Positions 30,729-33,524 of a stretch of 33,524 nucleotides of DNA are shown piece after piece (the first letter of the stretch is position 1; each line of letters begins with the position of its first letter). The notes beneath the pieces are model-generated. The model had not been told where the DNA came from, ran no database searches, and saw only the letters and a list, made by a program, of their open reading frames with translations. Origin of the DNA: Pseudomonadota bacterium (GTDB lineage Bacteria > Desulfobacterota > Binatia > UBA12015). Location of the stretch: contig SXLG01000039.1 in the NCBI GenBank assembly GCA_005777805.1, positions 1-33,524 on the forward strand, given 5' to 3'. The position numbers and the translations under genes were made by a program.

Positions 30729-32569
30729 GGCACGTGGGTCGGCTCGCGCGTTTCGATCTCCACGTTGTAGCGCGTGAGTATCGTGCCGCGGGCGCGCTCG
30801 AAGGCGGCCAGTGAATTGTTGTAATGAATAATGGTCTGGACCTCGGCCAGGCGGGCCTGCGCGACGTCGTTCTGGAACTTGATCAGGTCGGTCGGCGTCA
30901 CCATGCCGACCTCGTAGCGCCGCGTCTGGTTGCGGAGGTTCTCCTCGGCGAGTTCGCGTGAGACGCGCGTCGCTTCCACCCGCTCCATCGCCGAACTGAG
31001 GTCGCCGGCACTCTGGGTCACCTGCAGCACGACGTCGGAGACCTCCTGACGGAAGCCGGCCGACGCTTGTTCGCGCGAGATACGGCTCTGCCGGGCCTGG
31101 GCTTCGGCGCCGGCGTTGGCGATCGGGATCTCGAGTCGGAGGCCGGCTTGATAGGTGTAGAAGTCACCGCTGAACATCCGGTCGAGGGCCTTGGAGTAGG
31201 GCCCGTCGTAGGGGCTTGGCGGGTAGACGACGCCGCCGATCTCGACCTGGGTTGCGGTTCCGGAAGCAGCGTTGACGCCGCCCGCGCCGTAGAGATCGAC
31301 GCGAGGCAGGAGCTGATTCTGGTCGAGATCGACCTGCAGCTTGCTCTGCCGGACGGATTCGCGCGCGGCGCGGATCTCCGGGCGCTTTACGACCGCAGTT
31401 CGCACGGCCTCCTCGACGTCGAACTCCACGCGCTCGCTCGAAGGCCGCTCGATCGCGTCGATCGGTCGTGGAACGAATTCGTTCTCGCCGGGCAGATAGA
31501 CGATCTGCTGGAGCTGACGGCGCGCGGTGGCGAGGTCGTTCTCGGCCACCAGCACGTCCTCGCGTCGGCGCGCGGCCTCGGCCTCGCTCTCCTTGATCGC
31601 CACCGGTGGCAGGACACCCACTTCCACCCGGGTGCGGTTCTCGCGCACGGTCTTCTCGGCGAGATCGAGCGAGGCCTGCAGGACCTCGACCCGCTCGGCT
31701 GTTGCCACCACCTGCCAGTAGGCCGCGATCACGAGCGTCACGAAGTTGGCAGCTTGGGCCTGGAACTGGGCGACCGCACCCTCGGTCGCCGCCTCCGCGA
31801 TCGCGATTCTGAGCCGCGTGAAGCGCAGGCCGAAGTCGCGCAGTAGCGGCTGGTTCAGGGTCGCGACGAGCTGAGGCGTGTACATCGGGTTCAGTGCTTG
31901 AATGAACGAGTCCGAACTCAGCTTCTCGTTGGTCCAGGCAAGCCGCATCCGGCCGCCGCTCAACAGGCCCTTGTCGAGGAAAAAGTCCCAGTTCGAGGTG
32001 AGTGCTTCGGCGATGAACTCGTCATCGGAGTCGCTCTGGCCCGAACCCTGGAAGATGTTGGTGACCGGAGTGTTGGTGCGCCCGTAATTCGCGTCGGAGC
32101 CGAAGATGGGATCGAAGAAAGCCTGTGCCTTGAGCACGTTCTGCGCCACCGACTCGGGCTGGAGCGAGGCGGCCAACATGCGTGGATTGTTGGCGAGCGC
32201 GGTCGCGATCGCTTCGCGCAGCGTCAAGCGAGCGGTCGGGGGCATCGCGCTCGGCAGCGAGGGCATCGGTCCCTCGGGCCAGTCGGTGTCGAACTGCGCC
32301 TGGAGCGTCTGCCAGATCGAGGGCTCGTCGATCAGGCGGGTGCGGAGTTCGGCCGAAGCGCCGACTCGGGTGGGAGGCTGTGTCCCCGCGTCACTGGCGC
32401 TCGCCGGAGCGGAGAGCGCCAGCAGGCCTGTCAGGAGAAGGGCGGCTGCGGCTGGCATGCCCCCGCGGGAGGCCGCCCGCGCCGCCTGCTTGCCGATTCC
32501 GTTCTCCGGGCGCGGCAGAGAGCCGTGAACGCCCGGCGCCGATCTCAATCGCGTTGCACGTTCAGCCAT
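30710..32569 (-). CDS. TolC-family outer-membrane efflux protein
   Basis: A protein of up to 619 residues in the OEP/TolC family, which forms outer-membrane/periplasmic channels for efflux pumps or type I secretion. Two alpha-helical OEP repeats are visible. The first runs from LTLREAIATALANNPRM to about residue 350 (NFVTLVIAAYWQVVATAERV). The second runs from EFDVEEAVRTAVVKRPEIRAARESV to the end (LAEENLRNQTRRYEVGMVTP). Beta-barrel segments such as NWDFFLDKGLLSGGRMRLAW lie between. Two starts are possible: ATG 32569, or ATG 32458 (M38), which directly begins a signal peptide (MPAAAALLLTGLLALSAPASA); the second is more natural, but no ribosome site decides it. No inner-membrane pump gene is in the window. 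The glycosyltransferase overlaps its 3' end. Confidence 0.92.
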   Translation of the reverse strand: MAERATRLRSAPGVHGSLPRPENGIGKQAARAASRGGMPAAAALLLTGLLALSAPASASDAGTQPPTRVGASAELRTRLIDEPSIWQTLQAQFDTDWPEGPMPSLPSAMPPTARLTLREAIATALANNPRMLAASLQPESVAQNVLKAQAFFDPIFGSDANYGRTNTPVTNIFQGSGQSDSDDEFIAEALTSNWDFFLDKGLLSGGRMRLAWTNEKLSSDSFIQALNPMYTPQLVATLNQPLLRDFGLRFTRLRIAIAEAATEGAVAQFQAQAANFVTLVIAAYWQVVATAERVEVLQASLDLAEKTVRENRTRVEVGVLPPVAIKESEAEAARRREDVLVAENDLATARRQLQQIVYLPGENEFVPRPIDAIERPSSERVEFDVEEAVRTAVVKRPEIRAARESVRQSKLQVDLDQNQLLPRVDLYGAGGVNAASGTATQVEIGGVVYPPSPYDGPYSKALDRMFSGDFYTYQAGLRLEIPIANAGAEAQARQSRISREQASAGFRQEVSDVVLQVTQSAGDLSSAMERVEATRVSRELAEENLRNQTRRYEVGMVTPTDLIKFQNDVAQARLAEVQTIIHYNNSLAAFERARGTILTRYNVEIETREPTHVPWWARF

Positions 32570-32829
32570 GGTCCTGCGAGCTAGCGCATGGCTCTGTTCA
32601 CGGTCAATCCGCGAGGGCGCCTCGGGGGTCGCCTCGCCGCCGCCTCGATGGCGGCTCTATGGATGCCGCATGGAGGACCGACGTGTTGATCCCTCGCCGG
32701 GCCTTCGCTAGCGGGAACGTTCGCCGGGGTTGGGCTGGAAGCACTCGAGGGGGACCGCGACGCCATGGGGCGCGACTCGAACCTTGGTGCTGGCGCCGTG
32801 CTCTGCCCGCGGACATTCAGAGGGATTCC
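32570..32829. other. Divergent gap between the TolC-like gene and serA
   Basis: No gene is recognised here; a 70-residue ORF on the minus strand has no protein-like features. A weak TTGATC (32686-32691) and TAGCGG (32709-32714) pair with 17-base spacing points towards serA. AGAGGG ending six bases before the serA ATG is a plausible ribosome site. No riboswitch was recognised. Confidence 0.35.
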
Positions 32830-33524
32830 ATGGCGCATCGCGTTCTCGTTTCTGACAAGCTGGCTCCCGAAGGGCTCGCGATCCTGCGCGCCGCAGGCGA
32901 TCTCGAGGTAGACGATCGGCCCGGCCTCTCGCCGGCCGAACTTCTCGCCGTGATCGCCGACTACGACGCCCTGGTGATCCGCAGCGGGACGCGTGTGAGC
33001 GCCGAGGTCATCGCCGCGGCCACACGGCTGCGTGTGATCGGCCGCGCGGGGATTGGCGTCGACAACGTCGACGTGCCGGCCGCGACCCGCCGCGGAATCG
33101 TCGTCATGAATACTCCGGGCGGCAACAACGTGACCACCGCCGAGCACGCGCTGAGCCTCATGCTCTCACTGGCGCGCTTCGTGCCGCAGGCCGACGCCTC
33201 GTTGCGCTCGGGCCAATGGGAGCGCAACAAGTTCACTGGCACCGAGATCACCGGCAAGGTTCTCGGCGTCGTCGGCCTCGGCAACATCGGCCGGATCGTC
33301 GCCGATCGTGGCGCCGGCCTCGCCATGAAGGTGCTCGGCTACGATCCATTTCTTACGCCCGAGAATGCGCCGCCCGCGGTGGAACTCGTTTCCCTCGACG
33401 ACCTCTTCGTGCGCTCGGACTTCGTGACCGTGCACGTGCCGCTCACCGCCGAGACCCGCAACCTGATCGACGCTGCGGCGATGGCCCGCCTGAAGAAGGG
33501 CGTGCGCCTCATCCACTGCGCGCG
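32830..33524 (+). CDS. serA: D-3-phosphoglycerate dehydrogenase, 5' part (runs off the window)
   Basis: 231 complete codons of SerA are visible, from ATG 32830; the gene continues past the window end. The enzyme oxidises 3-phosphoglycerate with NAD+ as the first step of serine synthesis. The N-terminal substrate domain has LVSDKLAPEGLAILRAAG and LVIRSGTRVSAEVI. The dehydrogenase core has GRAGIGVDNVDVPAATRRGI, NTPGGNNVTTAEHALSLML, the NAD Rossmann motif VVGLGNIGRIVADR, and LTAETRNLI. The catalytic His and any C-terminal ACT domain lie outside. AGAGGG six bases upstream supports the start. It is divergent from the TolC-like gene. Confidence 0.95.
   Translation, partial: MAHRVLVSDKLAPEGLAILRAAGDLEVDDRPGLSPAELLAVIADYDALVIRSGTRVSAEVIAAATRLRVIGRAGIGVDNVDVPAATRRGIVVMNTPGGNNVTTAEHALSLMLSLARFVPQADASLRSGQWERNKFTGTEITGKVLGVVGLGNIGRIVADRGAGLAMKVLGYDPFLTPENAPPAVELVSLDDLFVRSDFVTVHVPLTAETRNLIDAAAMARLKKGVRLIHCA

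Noticed and set aside
32604-32816. A 70-codon minus-strand ORF upstream of serA
   Set aside because: Arg/Pro/Ala-rich, with no hydrophobic or domain signal and no ribosome site; likely chance.
1-33524. Sigma-54 (-24/-12) promoter as target of the activator fragment
   Set aside because: I looked for TGGCAC-N4/5-TTGC in the gaps and found no acceptable match; TGGCA hits lie inside genes and lack the -12 half.
1-33524. An undescribed multi-gene defence or biosynthetic system
   Set aside because: Apart from the toxin-antitoxin remnant, nearly all genes match known housekeeping families; no nuclease, helicase or synthase cluster was found that would form such a system.

Overview
This is a GC-rich, gene-dense stretch of bacterial chromosome, most likely from a Gram-negative lineage of the old Deltaproteobacteria group (Myxococcota, Desulfobacterota or Binatota-like). 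An outer membrane is implied by a TolC-family protein, the lipoprotein carrier LolA and an MltB-type transglycosylase. The run RNase J - FtsK - LolA and the sigma-54 activator fit that placement. This is an inference from gene content; no marker RNA gene lies in the window, and no tRNA, rRNA or CRISPR was seen.

Layout. 1-803: 3' part of a sigma-54 activator. 970-6653: forward genes for a small membrane protein, a beta-lactamase-fold serine hydrolase, a GH31 glycosidase, a nitroreductase and thioredoxin reductase TrxB. 6800-7423: APS kinase CysC on the minus strand, with a near-leaderless promoter candidate. 7687-8946: an exported LVIVD-like/SGNH-hydrolase gene cut in two by an in-frame TAG. 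9010-11199: a large GT-C-like membrane protein. 11391-12096: a decayed toxin-antitoxin patch (broken vapC, stub of higB, intact higA). 12216-15903 (minus): glutaryl-CoA-type dehydrogenase, lytic transglycosylase and flavin monooxygenase, closely packed. 16108-20552 (plus): HD phosphohydrolase, a 77-bp-offset direct repeat, moaC overlapping an RlmI-type methyltransferase, and radC. 20805-21224 (minus): ssb, divergent from rnj. 21388-29841 (plus): RNase J, FtsK, LolA, a DksA/TraR-type zinc-finger protein, glycerate 2-kinase, a homoserine-kinase-like probable pseudokinase and folE, with start/stop overlaps at ftsK/lolA and pseudokinase/folE. 29847-32569 (minus): TolC-like protein and a family 2 glycosyltransferase. 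32830-end: 5' part of serA.

Most genes are housekeeping: genome maintenance (ssb, radC, ftsK), RNA metabolism (rnj, rlmI-like), cofactors (moaC, folE), redox and sulfur (trxB, cysC), and envelope biogenesis (lolA, tolC, mltB-like). The most unusual signal is a pair of about 105-bp, hairpin-forming, TA-bounded repeat elements. One follows cysC and one follows radC, each in the same orientation relative to its gene. In both, the element's first bases form the gene's stop codon and immediately create an overlapping start codon (TAATG, TAGTG). This looks like a miniature transposable element that inserts at stop-codon TA dinucleotides, or a mobile small ORF/terminator cassette. Other notable items are the amber-interrupted hydrolase, the toxin-antitoxin remnant, the folE-coupled pseudokinase and the duplicated 3' end of the HD gene.
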